In this document: one piece after another, positions 39,294-49,956 of the stretch | Position numbering within the stretch: the stretch's first letter is position 1 | Layout of the letters: each line of letters starts with the position of its first letter | Assembly: GCA_947652115.1 (NCBI GenBank) | Contig: OX393572.1 | Span: forward strand, 4,981,060 to 5,045,059 | DNA length: 64,000 nucleotides | Direction: 5' to 3' | Source of the DNA: Blastomussa wellsi | Taxonomy: Eukaryota > Cnidaria > Anthozoa > Scleractinia > Plerogyridae | Translations under genes and position numbers: made by a program | Notes under the pieces: model-generated | Told to the model about the DNA's origin: nothing | Seen by the model: the letters and a program-made list of their open reading frames with translations, nothing else | Database searches by the model: none

Positions 39294-40095
39294 GCGTCAA
39301 GAAATCAAAGGTGATTTCAAGTATTTCACTCTAAGCCAGGACACAGAGCAAGACCTTAAAGCGGCAAATCGATTTTAAGGCTTAGGAAACTCGTGATAAA
39401 GTTTCATAAATTTAATGGTTTGTGATATTCAAGAATGTGAGTTTCTTCGTAATTGTGTTATGCGAAACGTCGCTAGATAAGAAAGTCCACCTCGAGCCAA
39501 AACAAATTGCAACGAAATGCGATTTATTTTGATCCGTCAAAGTGTTTTGTTATTGTTGTTCAAATGGCTGCAAATGCGTGGTGTTTTTTTAAACTCAAAT
39601 GACAGTAGACAAAATTGATTGATCGGGGTTTTTTTTATAGAGCCCGGTACGAGCTGGCTTTCAGTTTCTCAAAGAAGGAACGGGGACAAACCGAATTTTT
39701 TAAATCCTGAATGTAGTTTAAGTTTGTCAATAGTGGGTGGCGCCGAAGACAGGATCACGTCGTCATATCAAGAACACGTTTCATCGAACTTAAGTGTATG
39801 TCTATCTGTTTATCTATTCGAAACTCGATCCTAAAATTTTTACGTACGGGATAAAGACCTTTAATTTCGCTAGTTTGACACGGAATATTTTGAAACGTGA
39901 TCCGTCATCGATTTCCGTTACTATAAAAGGCATTGCATTCCATGGACATATTTCTGCACGAATGAAACCAAATGATATTTGTATACGAAAATAATGTGCA
40001 CAAGTCAATGTTTGCTCAGAGATTGAATTTCCTGAAGTAATAAATATCTGCTATTTTTATTACTTTTGTTGCTGTTTTTGTTTCTTTTTCTTTGC

Positions 40096-40101
40096 AATAA
40101 A
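40096..40101 (+). terminator. Candidate Six4/5 poly(A) signal
   Basis: AATAAA about 800 bp after the stop codon, preceded by T-rich DNA. A second AATAAA at 40039-40044 is an alternative. Either would give a 3' UTR of 0.75-0.8 kb. Confidence 0.4.
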
Positions 40102-40193
40102 AGATGCCCAAACCTGGTCAAAATCAAGTATAAATTACACTTGAATAATCCCCGATTCCTTCTATAAGACTTGTACGCAGAGAAGCTTTAAAA

Positions 40194-40255
40194 GGTAGTT
40201 GTGTCCATGACGCACACGACATCTTCCTTGGCGCGCAAAGTTGGATACAACTACC
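40194..40255. repeat. 62-bp inverted repeat
   Basis: GGTAGTTGTGTCCA pairs with TGGATACAACTACC around a CG-rich loop. Both-strand open frames between 40124 and 40540 appear to be translations of this repeat region rather than a gene. Confidence 0.5.
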
Positions 40256-40624
40256 ATGAGTCCCTGCGCGCTTGCCAGCCGCTGTTCGGGAACCGGAGCC
40301 CGCGCTCCTCCCCGACTCGAAAGAGCTGCGGAAATTGAGAATGCCATTAGCCCTCTCGCTTCGAGACCGCCAGCAGTCGCCCCTTCTTTTCTCCTCCTGC
40401 GCGAACCAAAACACCCAACGGCAATTCTCGCGTTTTGCTTCTTTAAACGCAGCAGAAAACTTTGGCAAAAGAAAGGGGACTACCCCCACTCTATTTCGCT
40501 TCAAGACCTTTACAAAGAAATGAAGTCGTCGATGAAATGAAAAGGATAGAGGTCAGTAGTGCGCGAGAACGCGCTACATCTGTAGCCGTGATTACGTATC
40601 CGTTGACTTTCGTCGAGTTTTATA

Positions 40625-40705
40625 ATTAAGCATGTCCGAAATCAGAAATGTTCATCAATGTTTATTTAGCCGGTCATCAGTCAACATTAGATCATTTTCA
40701 GGGCT
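40625..40705 (+). repeat. Dispersed repeat copy (also at 34592-34663)
   Basis: AAGCATGTCCGAAATCAGAA, then TTTATTTAGCCGGTCATCAG and TCAACATTAGATCATTTTCA, match the block inside the 34456-34816 element with a small insertion. A fragment of the same mobile family. Confidence 0.65.
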
Positions 40706-41258
40706 CCTGGTTTCTAGTAGAGTTAGTTGCTAAGAGCTGTTAACCTATTTTGGTTTTCGCTCGCTCTGTAGCCCTTTAGGCCGTTGATCTGAAAGTTTGT
40801 AATCTTTCTGGTATTAGAATAATTGGCCATGGTGTGTCTTTTGGGGTTTTAGTCTTAGTACACTCCCTAGCCTAACTGGCAGCTTTACGCAGAATTAGCT
40901 TGCTCTGCAATGTTTGTAATCGAGACATCTGGTCCCGGCGAAGTCGGTTGGACCCCACAGCCTTATTGGCAGTCAAAGTAGTGGACCATAAAAAGGTTAT
41001 TTGCCTATTGCAAGTACATTCGCCTAACTGGTACGATATTTTTAAATATGGGGGATTTTGGTCCAAAGTAGTGGACTCTCCAGCCTAATTATAACTGGCA
41101 GTCAGATGAAGAACTTGTTTAGTTTTTGTATTAACGTGCTTGCGCAAGCTGATTGAGGAAATATGAATATTTTAACTTTGAGACCAGGGAATCGGCAGGC
41201 TTGTGTTTACAGGAGTCAACATTAGGGCGTTATGCTAGTGGCAGGTGGTAGCGGCTTA

Positions 41259-41652
41259 GGCTGCATTTACACGAACGCGGTTTCATTTGTAACCGCATCG
41301 CTTTCGATGCGTTTACGCCTTTTGTTTACACGACGCCGAATTGAAACCGGGTAGTTTTGGAAACGCTGTCATAAGTGGAGCGTTTTCAAAACGATACGGT
41401 TTCATTTCTCGTGTAAACGGCTGAAATTAGGAAACCGCATCGATTTGAAAACGATTGCCAATTAGCGTGAAATTGGCCGGCAAACAGTAAACATGATGAA
41501 ATTCGCACGGAAGGCAGCGCTTGGTTGTTCAAAACGCTTTGGAAACCACTTGGAAAACGGTTAGATGGCAACGTGTAAACATTTCGAACCGTGTCGTTTT
41601 CGATGCGGTTGAAACCGTGTCGATTGGAAAACACATTCGCGTAAACATGGCC
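41259..41652. mobile_element. 394-bp PIF/Harbinger-like MITE with TTA duplication
   Basis: The termini GGCTGCATTTACACGAACGC and the inverted GCGTAAACATGGCC are flanked by TTA on each side (41256-41258, 41653-41655). The interior is full of AAACCGCATCG / CGATGCGGTT motifs in both orientations. A 3-bp TTA duplication is typical of PIF/Harbinger. Confidence 0.7.
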
Positions 41653-41827
41653 TTAAACCCGTCAAGGTCCGTTAACAAATAGTCTTTGAGCATGAGATTT
41701 TACTGTTCGTGATTGTACTCTCAGTTTATTTTGTATTTGGAATGTTCTTTTAATAGTGTCCACAATTAGCTGATATCTAACTAAACACTCTGACACTCAA
41801 ATAAAGTTGATTCAACGGTTGTTGTTA

Positions 41828-41975
41828 TACCCTGGTCCCAGAGGTTTTCCTTGATTTTCCTTTCTCTTTCTCTAAGCGGCGAGAAAGAAAGAACGGCGGG
41901 ACTTTCTTTCTCGCCGCTTTTCTCGCCGCTTAGAAAAATCAAGAAAAATCAAGAAAAACCTCTGGAACCAGGGTA
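41828..41975. mobile_element. 148-bp palindromic MITE with perfect 9-bp duplication
   Basis: TACCCTGGTCCCAGAGGTTT at the left and the inverted AAACCTCTGGAACCAGGGTA at the right. The arms continue through CTTGATTTTC and AGCGGCGAGAAAGAAAG. Perfect flanks TTGTTGTTA lie at 41819-41827 and 41976-41984. The 9-bp duplication fits Mutator-type mobilisation. Confidence 0.85.
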
Positions 41976-42411
41976 TTGTTGTTAAGTCTATTTCTTGAAA
42001 CGTAGCCTATAACAGTTCTTGCCATTGCTGTACGTAACATGTTTAGGTTGGTTCGTGCCAGGCCTTCCCTAAATAAACTTATTTGTCTTTACACTTTGTG
42101 TTCGCTTGTGGAATGGAGATAAAATCATGTTCCTGCTTTTGCGTACGCTCCATAATTTTATACATCAGTTATTTCTTACAGGTTGTCTTTTCACATTTCC
42201 GCAGAAACAAAACGCTTTGTTATTGACTGAGCGTGTGACAGTGAGAGTGCTAACCTTTGAAAATCCAGCAATATGTACGGTACTCAACTCAACTTTTATT
42301 GGGGGTAAGTTTCTAAAGAAACTGTGGTTCTGCGTCGGTGGGAAGTATAACAATATAATTTGGTTTTATCAACTGGCTTGATAATGTGAATTGGCTACCG
42401 TAAAGATATTC

Positions 42412-42450
42412 AAGAGCTGACGTTTCGAGCGTTAGCCCTTCGTCGGAGCG
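42412..42450 (-). ncRNA. Degenerate hammerhead-like motif
   Basis: Read on the minus strand, CCGACGA, then a GGGC-TAAC-GCTC hairpin, then GAAACGTC and AGCTC, resembles the hammerhead core order CUGANGA, stem II, GAAA, minimal stem III and cleavage UH. Deviations are C for U in the first box and an extra A before stem II. Such minimal motifs occur in terminal repeats of Penelope-like retroelements. Probably inactive. Confidence 0.35.
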
Positions 42451-42485
42451 AATTTTATTGGACGTTCAGTTTCGTGCTCTAGCCG

Positions 42486-42591
42486 CTGACTCGTCCCCAG
42501 TCGTCTCTTATCAGAAAAAAATAACAAGCGTGGGGAAATGATCCATTGCGTCTTGATATTTTCTCACAGGAGACGACTGGGGACGAGTCAG
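42486..42591. mobile_element. 106-bp palindromic MITE with 9-bp duplication
   Basis: Arms CTGACTCGTCCCCAGTCGTC and its inverted copy GACGACTGGGGACGAGTCAG. CTCTAGCCG flanks both sides (42477-42485, 42592-42600). The repeat can be read as 11 bp if the ends are trimmed by one base. It sits inside the fragment that carries the hammerhead-like motif. Confidence 0.8.
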
Positions 42592-43091
42592 CTCTAGCCG
42601 CTTCCTGTGGAAAGTCGAGGCTTCTTATTTCTTGCCCCCGCAATTAGTTACAAAGCTAATCGAGGCGTGGCCGAGAATCATACAAGAATTAATTAATTAC
42701 AATTGACAATAAAGCACAACTGAAACAAAGAAAAGTACGTAGTAAATAGATAAATAAATAAATTCATAATTCACACTAAGTTAATTTAGAAAAATGCATT
42801 ATCACTTGGGAGACTTGTTCAGATTTTATTTGGGTTAAAGCACGCACTGCAGTGAAAAGGGTGAGCAAACAAAATAAAGACCACACAAAAAGACTGATAG
42901 TTCTGACCAGAGTTATTAAATTCCGAGGTTGATCGAAAATTAATCCTTCCGGATCCTGTCTCTCGATAAAACATCACAGAAATAAACTTCGGCGCAGAAT
43001 GACAAAAGCGCGTTTTGAGCACGCGGTCTCGCCCACGTGTGTGATTTGTATTCGAGATGACTCGCACGCGCGTTAATCCACCGTAGGAAAA

Positions 43092-43157
43092 ATGGCGGCT
43101 GAACATTTTACCATAATACTTTGCGACGCTAGCACAGCCCACAGAGTCTATGAAAAG
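43092..43157 (+). CDS. Possible first coding exon, unknown gene
   Basis: AAAAATGGCGGCT is a strong animal start context. 22 codons (MAAEHFTIILCDASTAHRVY, then EK) end at the donor AAAAG|GTATAA. The nearest good acceptor (TTTCCTTTTTAG at about 43239) would add GFASKG and a stop, giving a 28-residue product. That is too short to interpret, and the true next exon may be lost or elsewhere. No family recognised. Confidence 0.3.
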
Positions 43158-43317
43158 GTATAATTTTAAAAAAAATCCTGTACTAACAGCATTGTTCTTG
43201 CCCAGTTTGAAAGCTTTGGGGCTTTTCTTTCCTTTTTAGGGTTTCGCGAGCAAAGGATAATAGGTAAATTAAAAATATAACACAAACAGCGGTAATAAGC
43301 ATTTTAATATTCATTTA

Positions 43318-43407
43318 TGAACTTGACGTTTCGTATGCTAGTCAACATACATTTCCAAAAGTGTATGTATGTATGTTGACTAGCATACGAAACGTCAACT
43401 TCATAAA
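43318..43407. repeat. Perfect-armed palindrome with GAAACGTC ends
   Basis: Arms AACTTGACGTTTCGTATGCT / AGTCAACATACAT and their inverted copy flank a short TTTCCAAAAGTGTATG centre. Each arm read outward gives GCATACGAAACGTCAA, the same GAAACGTC string as in the hammerhead-like motif at 42412-42450. Confidence 0.6.
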
Positions 43408-44168
43408 ATGACTTTTCTTAAAATGTTTATCGCCGCTTTTTGAGTTATATTTTTATCAAGCTACGATGGCCGAAGACCAAGAGTTAATATTATAGCTAAA
43501 TGTACCAGACGCCATCTTTGGGTGGACTGCTGGAACACAAAGAAGGCGACAGATCTCTGAGGTAGACTGATCCCCACGGCAAAGAGAAGAAATTAAAACA
43601 GAAAATAAAATCACATTAAGACAAGAACAATATACATGCATTTTCCCGATATTTCGGTTCGATAAACAAATCTTCTACGGAGGCTTATCTTTTGATTTTA
43701 ACTGATCCAGGTCTACACAGATCCGGTGCCATTTCGCATTGGTTTGTCGTTGTGGTCTTGCCGATAGAAGATTTCTTAACCCTGTTATGTTTATTTACAA
43801 TATTTACAATATTTGTTTGTTTATATTGGCCCTGAAAAGCCCCAATGGGGAGTGGTCAATTTTCATTTATTTATTTACCGGTATTTATTTATTTTGAATT
43901 TTAATAATAATAATCACTTTATTCAATTATTTACAATGCCCTGAATTTACAACTATTTAATAAGAATGGAAGAAATATAATCTACGTACACATGCATGAA
44001 AAATCACAAACGTTTGCCAAACGAATACCGAGTATTTCAACGTTTTACAGTGTCAGATTTATGGATTATTATTATTATTGCATGCGACGCGATCGGCTTG
44101 TCGCTAGCAGGCACAAAGCCAGATCACCAATATGAAATAAGTTCTTTTCTTGCTCTGGGCCTATGGGC

Positions 44169-44174
44169 TTTATT
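44169..44174 (-). terminator. Candidate poly(A) signal of the Tctex1 gene
   Basis: AATAAA on the minus strand about 340 bp after the stop codon at 44516. It makes the open frame between 44075 and 44509 part of the 3' UTR. Confidence 0.35.
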
Positions 44175-44515
44175 ATGGCGGCGAACTCTCCAGTAATGAG
44201 TGATGAAGTTTCCTCTTTCAATTCCATTTGTTCGTTGTTGTTGTTGTTTTTTTTTTGCATTGATATTTTAAGAAACGCAGAAACAAAGTGGTTATTAGTG
44301 GCCAGTTTAAGGTCAGGGATTAAAGGAATTATAACATCTTTCCCGCACTTTGGGGGTTCTCCGTCTGTCTGTCTGTTAAGAAGGGCCGCAGTCTTCCGTC
44401 CCGTCCCGCGGGTAAAATAAACGTCCCACAAGAAACTCTGTGGTTGCGTCACTCTATGTACTGTCATCAACGGCTTTCGAGTTACCGGTAACTTGAATAA
44501 TTGTACCAATTAAAA

Positions 44516-45046
44516 TTATAACTGCACGGCGAAGACAATTCCTAAGGCAAATAACGACTGTGTTCCGTAACTAGCTGTAGCATATTTATCGCAATTTGGT
44601 GTCCACAAGCACTGCGTTGCCGCATCGATTCCTTCATCCACCACCGCGCCGATGTAAACCTGTGACACTATTTTACACCGACCTTCAATGCACTCCTCGG
44701 CACGAACTTTGATCAGCTCGCTTAGCAACGGACCCAGTCTGCCGAAGAGATTGTGGTTGTATTCCGAAAACTGAGTCAAATACGAAGTTAACACGTCGAG
44801 GATAATTGTCCGAAGCTGTTCGTCTTGCACGCGATTTCGTAGGTCCGCAACAGTTTTGGCGCGAACGAGTCCCGACTTCGTTTCAGAAGATTTCATAGAG
44901 TCACTTTCGGGGATCGTCGCTAGCGGATACCAACCATTTAGTTTAGCCATCTCGGACAAAGGACCATTTGGCCATGTTTGTGTCCGCTTTCGCCTCCACA
45001 AGCGATCGACGTTTGATAAACCACGTTCGAGCATTCGTGAATTCAT
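44516..45046 (-). CDS. Tctex1-domain dynein light chain (DYNLT4/5-like), single exon
   Basis: Dynein light chains of the Tctex1 family dimerise and link dynein intermediate chains to cargo or take part in ciliary dynein complexes. The ATG at 45046 gives MNSRMLERGL and 176 residues. The conserved domain occupies the C-terminal two thirds, with KIVSQVYIGAV, the family's CLW motif followed by a polar-aromatic segment (QCLWTPNCDKYA), and SLFALGIVFAVQL as the final beta-strand and end of the protein. Length and position of the domain resemble DYNLT4/DYNLT5 (Tctex1 domain containing 4/1) rather than the roughly 110-residue DYNLT1. The exact orthology is not resolved by eye. The sequence before the ATG (TTTAGCAG) could also be an acceptor, so an upstream exon is possible. 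Confidence 0.82.
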   Translation of the reverse strand: MNSRMLERGLSNVDRLWRRKRTQTWPNGPLSEMAKLNGWYPLATIPESDSMKSSETKSGLVRAKTVADLRNRVQDEQLRTIILDVLTSYLTQFSEYNHNLFGRLGPLLSELIKVRAEECIEGRCKIVSQVYIGAVVDEGIDAATQCLWTPNCDKYATASYGTQSLFALGIVFAVQL

Positions 45047-47039
45047 TCTGCTAAACACGCAATTTGACTTGTACTCTGTTTTTGTACACCGTTCTGTTGT
45101 TTACATTGTGCCGTACGCGTGGATCACTTTAAAACCCATCAACATTTCCCCGTGTAAGCTTGAAAACTGTTTCTGTTCTATATTCCTTTGCCACGCCACT
45201 TCAGCCGTAAAAACCGCAAATATAAAATTTCCACTAAAAGTTAAGTTACCTTGCCAAGGTCGGCCACACTAATAAGCTTTCTTTCAGTTCAGGTTCAGTA
45301 CACAAAAAGGAAGGATGGCATTGACTCAGAGGTCAAAATCATAACAACAATATAAACTTACAACTGTAAGAAACCGTGCGTTCCAAACCTTTCCAGAAAT
45401 TTTCTGCGGGAGCTAAGCTGCAAAGTTCTGTTAGTTGGCAAAGAATTCTTTATAGCTTGAACGGTGCGGTTTTGTAGGTAGAACAAACAAGCGGCGATTG
45501 AGTCATTTGGCACAAGAAGAGGAAGGATTGAAACCTTCGTCAGACAGGGCGGGAAACTTGATAGTCCTTGCTATCTTTGGGGGCTGACTGATCGACTCTC
45601 CTGTCTTACATTTCGTGAGCGCCAAAAAAAATCGGTTCGCAACGCAATGTCATCACAACAATAGCTTAGCTGGAGATTAGCCGAATTAATCTGTCTGCCT
45701 TTGGGCATGCGACAAAATATTTAACGCAGATTTCAAAAGGTTGTGACTGTTGTTGTAGATTTTCTTCGGTTATTTCCGCCTTGATGAAAGATGCCTTCTG
45801 TAGCACTGTTTACTTCTCAGTTCGGTACAAGTTATGATCGTGATAACATCTGTTGTTCAATGATCCAGACCTTCATCTTTACATTGATGTTATAACTGAA
45901 CACACCGAGGACTGTGTCTGTCTGCAAGTGATAACAGTCTCCGATGTCTGTTTTGCTGTGATCAGTCACTTCTAGAGCCAGTCTTTTACCTGACCCTAAA
46001 TACAGTAAACAGCGGTTTGTGTCTCTGACGTATTGCTCGTTGAAAAAATGAAACAGTGCTTCTAAGTTGGTGCGTCGCGCCGTGCTCCAAATGAAAATCT
46101 ACGTTGGGCTTGTTTGTTTCAAAACCCTCAAGATAGACTGATGACCTTTGCGCCTACAACTCCAAAATCCTTTCGGGTGGTCGCAAAACTCTTGCAGAAC
46201 ATCCTCTTCGGTGAGAGAGGAAGTCGATCTAGCCTGCGATTATCACGAAAAGATCGTTATGACCCTTGAAACCTACCACCAAGGTTGTTATGGGAATTTA
46301 TCAATAATTGATTGGTCTTTCAAAGACAGGTGCTAATCAAGTTATTTTATTGGGTGAAGTAGATTAAATTATCGCCCTGTAGATAAATAAAATGGATAAC
46401 TTGTACATTTGAATTAAGGTCAAAACATTGAACATTTTTGTGTGCCAAATGGTGCTGTTCCTGCCTTTCTGAAAAGAGTAAAGTAATTCATGTTTCTTAT
46501 GAAATATGAAACTTAGGTCAAATATAAAGGAAATTTATTCAACAGTGTAAACAAATTTGCTTAATAATGTTTATTCTACTCTGCGTTAAAATCACTAATT
46601 ATTTTTACAACTTTGAGTACCTTGAATATTGCCTTCCTAGATCTTGCATTGGAACGACAATTTGCAAGGAAAGGCAGTTGTTGTAATTACTTCGCCCCCA
46701 CATTCACGTGGGTAGAATTACGGGACTTCACATTTTAGTTTGCGGCTTCTTCAAACGCCTTGAAATAGCGCAAGACGTTAGCGCGCAAATGTTAAGTTTC
46801 CGTAGAATTCTTGTGAAACATTTTTTTCAACAAGTCTATAGAGATCTATAGAAATATGTGTAAAATTGCTCCATGGCCCCACAAGAGACGAATCAACAAC
46901 TCTGGTCCAGGTTCCTGTCTTATCTCTTTGACCGGTATAATTGTTGTTTGTTACACATCGCAAAAAACAAAGTTCTTTTACCTTAAAGAATGCCATTTAA
47001 AAATTGTTACATTATAACTTAGAGGTATTAAAAAATAGG

Positions 47040-47275
47040 AGCATTTTGGAAGCTTGCATCGTTTCCTTAGCAACGAAACGGACGCATGACGTAATTGGTT
47101 TCTGTCCAACGCCGAAATGTATAATCATATCGGCATAATTTCCTTAATTGAAGTAATTTTAACTGGAGATAGATTGAAACTGTTTGGGAGCTTGGTTCGT
47201 TGCCTTAGCCACAAAGCGGGCGCATGACGTAATGGTTTCTGTCGAATGTCGAAATGAATAATCATATTCACACAG
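47040..47275 (+). repeat. Two diverged direct copies of a 95-bp block
   Basis: Both copies share CCTTAGC, a GGACGCATGACGTAAT / GGGCGCATGACGTAAT core, TTTCTGTC, GAAATG and ATAATCATAT. The second starts about 138 bp after the first. Each includes a TGACGTAA CRE/ATF-like site. Confidence 0.6.
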
Positions 47276-47821
47276 GAAGATGAACAGTTTAGGTCGGCAT
47301 CTTCATGTTCGGATGGCACGAACCCTCCTGTCCTCCAAAGATGGAGGTGAGGGGGAGCGGGGGGGGGTGTGATCAAAACCCGACAACCCCTAAACGTTTT
47401 GCCGTAGATGCTGGACCCCAAATATCTTCTTTTATTTGAGGGGCGCGGAGCCTCGATTCTTTGGCCCTGAGCCTTAGAGCTCTAAGCCCCTTGAGGCAAT
47501 TAATTTCATGGAAATGGAACTGTTCATTGATTTTCATTCTATTGATTGTTTATCTCATTAATTTTTGAAATAAGATAGGGGGTTAACGTATTCGTTGGCA
47601 AATACCCCATAACCTTAACTTGTCAGCTTTCAGAAATATTTTTAATTTCAGCCGTTCACTTTATGCTGCGCGAGGGCAGAAAATAAGGAGAAGGCAAAGC
47701 TAGAAATATAACAGCGGGCGTACTTCGTTCATGGACCAATTTGATGCATGTTTTGTGATAAAGGAACGCACATTTAACAGGGATTCCATATGTTTCGATC
47801 ACGCAGTGTTCTTGTAAATAA

Positions 47822-47975
47822 ACAATAGCCTGCATTCTGGCGCGGAAATATGCTCGGATATTTGTCCGCAGGCATTATCTGTTCCTAGAAGCTCACAGTT
47901 TTCCTCGAGCTCGGAACAGACAATGCCCAAGGACAAATATCTGAGCATATTTCCAAGCCAAATGGAGGGTATTGT
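47822..47975. mobile_element. 154-bp palindromic MITE
   Basis: Arms of about 60 bp. The left has GGAAATATGCTCGGATATTT and GGCATTATCTGTTCC; the right has the inverted GGAACAGACAATGCC and AAATATCTGAGCATATTTCC. The minus-strand AATAAA at its right edge (47977-47982) is the best poly(A) signal for the kinase-Nudix gene. Confidence 0.75.
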
Positions 47976-48250
47976 GTTTATTATCCTTCAAATATTTTTC
48001 AATTAGGCCGCCCAATTTTGGAGACATTTTCTGAAAACTATTTAACACCTAAACATTCTCTGGGCGTTCAAAATATTTTCATCCTGTTTAAAATGTTCAG
48101 TTCTATTTAATTGAATAATTCATTCGGGGTGAAAACTAGACGTGCGAACCCTAGTTACTACTAGTACCACTACCACTACTAATACTAATACCTACTACCA
48201 TTGAAGACCGTTTAAGTCCCCCTCCCCTCCCCGGATAAAAAGAAAAACAT

Positions 48251-49956
48251 CTAGCTTGTATTGTCTTCCATATAAACACGAAAGGCTCTTTCCACGGCGC
48301 CAACTCCGAAAAACGACTGCAAAACTTTCACCACTACAAGTTTAGCAGAGCTAGCGAAGTCGTCGTAATTCTCTCGTACGAATTCCACCATCCTCGAAAG
48401 TTCAAAGTCCACCGCCACAACTTCCTCGTGCTCGAACTTATCCTTCGGCCCCGTCGTGAACCGAGAGCCGAGCTGTTCGAACGTCAGTCGGCGCTCGGGT
48501 GCCACTCGTTCATCCGACAGGTCGATGTAGCCACAGCAACCCCACTCATGCGTGTCGAACTTGAGGTACACGGTTGTGAGGCATAGAGCCTCGATATCAC
48601 CACCTTTCAACTCCACGCGCAGTTCTTCTTCTAGTCCTCGTGCGGCCGTCTGAACAAGATCCACGTTGGCCTTGTCGTCATTGAAGACATAGTCCTTGAC
48701 AGAGGCGCTTTCCACAGCCCCACACGTGAACTTTCCGGGAGTCGCCATCCCCTCTAAAAATTTAAAAAGTAAAGGACAAAGCACAATCTGTGGTTTAGTG
48801 TTTGGTTCTTATCCACACTACTAAAAAGCCTACGAGCTTAGCCTATGGTTCCAGTTAGGCAACAAGCCAATTGCTAGGTAGATTATTATTTTTTAAATCT
48901 CTAGAAATCATATTTTGTTTTGCTTTAACTGCTGAAAACTCAATCGAAATAGCACATCCCCCAAGGACTATTAAATCATTGAGGCATTAGAGCTGATTAC
49001 GATGGCTCTTCGGGCGGAGAAGAGAATCTTGCACAGGTATCTGTTGCAGCAGCTGTTAGCAAAAAATGGCGGGAATTTGTAAGACACTATCACTGAATGA
49101 ATGAAATCTACATTTCAACACCAAATGTTTACCTAATTAAAATCTAAAAGTACTTTCTGGGAGACGGCATCACATATCATCAAGCCACATTAAGCTTCAA
49201 AGCCCTTAGTTCCCTTTCTGGACCTTTCTGGACTCTATAGTTGAGACACTGCTTGAGGCATAAGCTTGATTGAGTTTGTGTTATTTTCTCGTTGTAAACC
49301 TTGAACGTGCAGTAAAACTATCATCTTCACAGATTTCAGTCTAATTCATGTTTTTTAGTCCTAAATTTACTTTAGGCTTGTTTCAGCGCAGTGTCCGAAA
49401 TTTTTGTCCGAAAATTGTCCGCAATGAGGGAAAAAGTGTCCGAAAATTAAACGTCCGAAATTTTAACGTCCGAAATGTTTTGCAAGTAATGTAGTATATG
49501 AGCTATAGTCTATCAAATTGGGAGCAATCGACGATGTAAAGGGATGAAATGATTGATAGATAAACTGCGGATGTCGATGCAAGTGAGAAATGATCTCCAC
49601 AGTGAATTTTCAACATTAATTTTGAGCCAAAATCTAAACATGCACAGCAAAGATCTACCTCGGTTCGCCCTCCTTGCGAAGATGAACTTCTGAGGCGTGT
49701 CCGCGGTGAGCACAGCCACGTGGAGCCCAAAAGAGGTGCTAAACACGGGATGTACCGTATTTTTACACACAACCAACTCCCTCTTTTTAGAGTCCTCCAG
49801 GTTCCTCCAAATCTCTCTCACGGCTCGGTGATGACAGTACGTAGACTGTCCAAAGAAGAGTTGAATTTCTTGTCTCTCTTCCTCTTCCTCGCGGGAGGTG
49901 ATCAGCGATTTGAGCGCAATGGCTGGTAGGTCTTCGATCTTCTTGTCAATGGCTGC
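48251..49956 (-). CDS. Nudix-like exons 8-9 of the fusion gene
   Basis: VHPVFSTSFGLHVAVLTADT, then QKFIFARRANREGMATPGKF and TCGAVESAS, follow the Nudix pattern of a first strand, an ARR motif and a PGKW-G-type turn. The helix AARGLEEELRVEL (610-622) corresponds to the Nudix-box REUxEExGU, with RG for RE and Arg for the last Gly. Glu616 and Glu617 could be the metal ligands. About 25 residues separate Gly585 from the box, longer than canonical. CCGYIDLSD and a C-terminal helix follow. Nudix enzymes cleave nucleoside diphosphate linked to X; catalysis here is uncertain. Confidence 0.7.

Larger units (their letters stand above)
45060..48250. other. Intergenic region, mostly featureless
   Basis: No gene supported. 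Holds two direct copies of a 95-bp block (47040-47135, 47178-47275) and a palindromic MITE (47822-47975). The promoter of the Tctex1 gene should lie just above 45060; a CpG- and CRE-like content was not obvious. Confidence 0.45.

Noticed and set aside
40124..40540. 126- and 99-codon frames on opposite strands
   Set aside because: No domain, GC-rich with an internal inverted repeat; both strands are open by composition.
44075..44509. 144-codon frame just after the Tctex1 gene
   Set aside because: Starts 7 bp past that gene's stop codon without an ATG near the start, includes a poly-Asn stretch from a (TTG)n/T-run microsatellite, and contains the likely poly(A) signal of the upstream gene.
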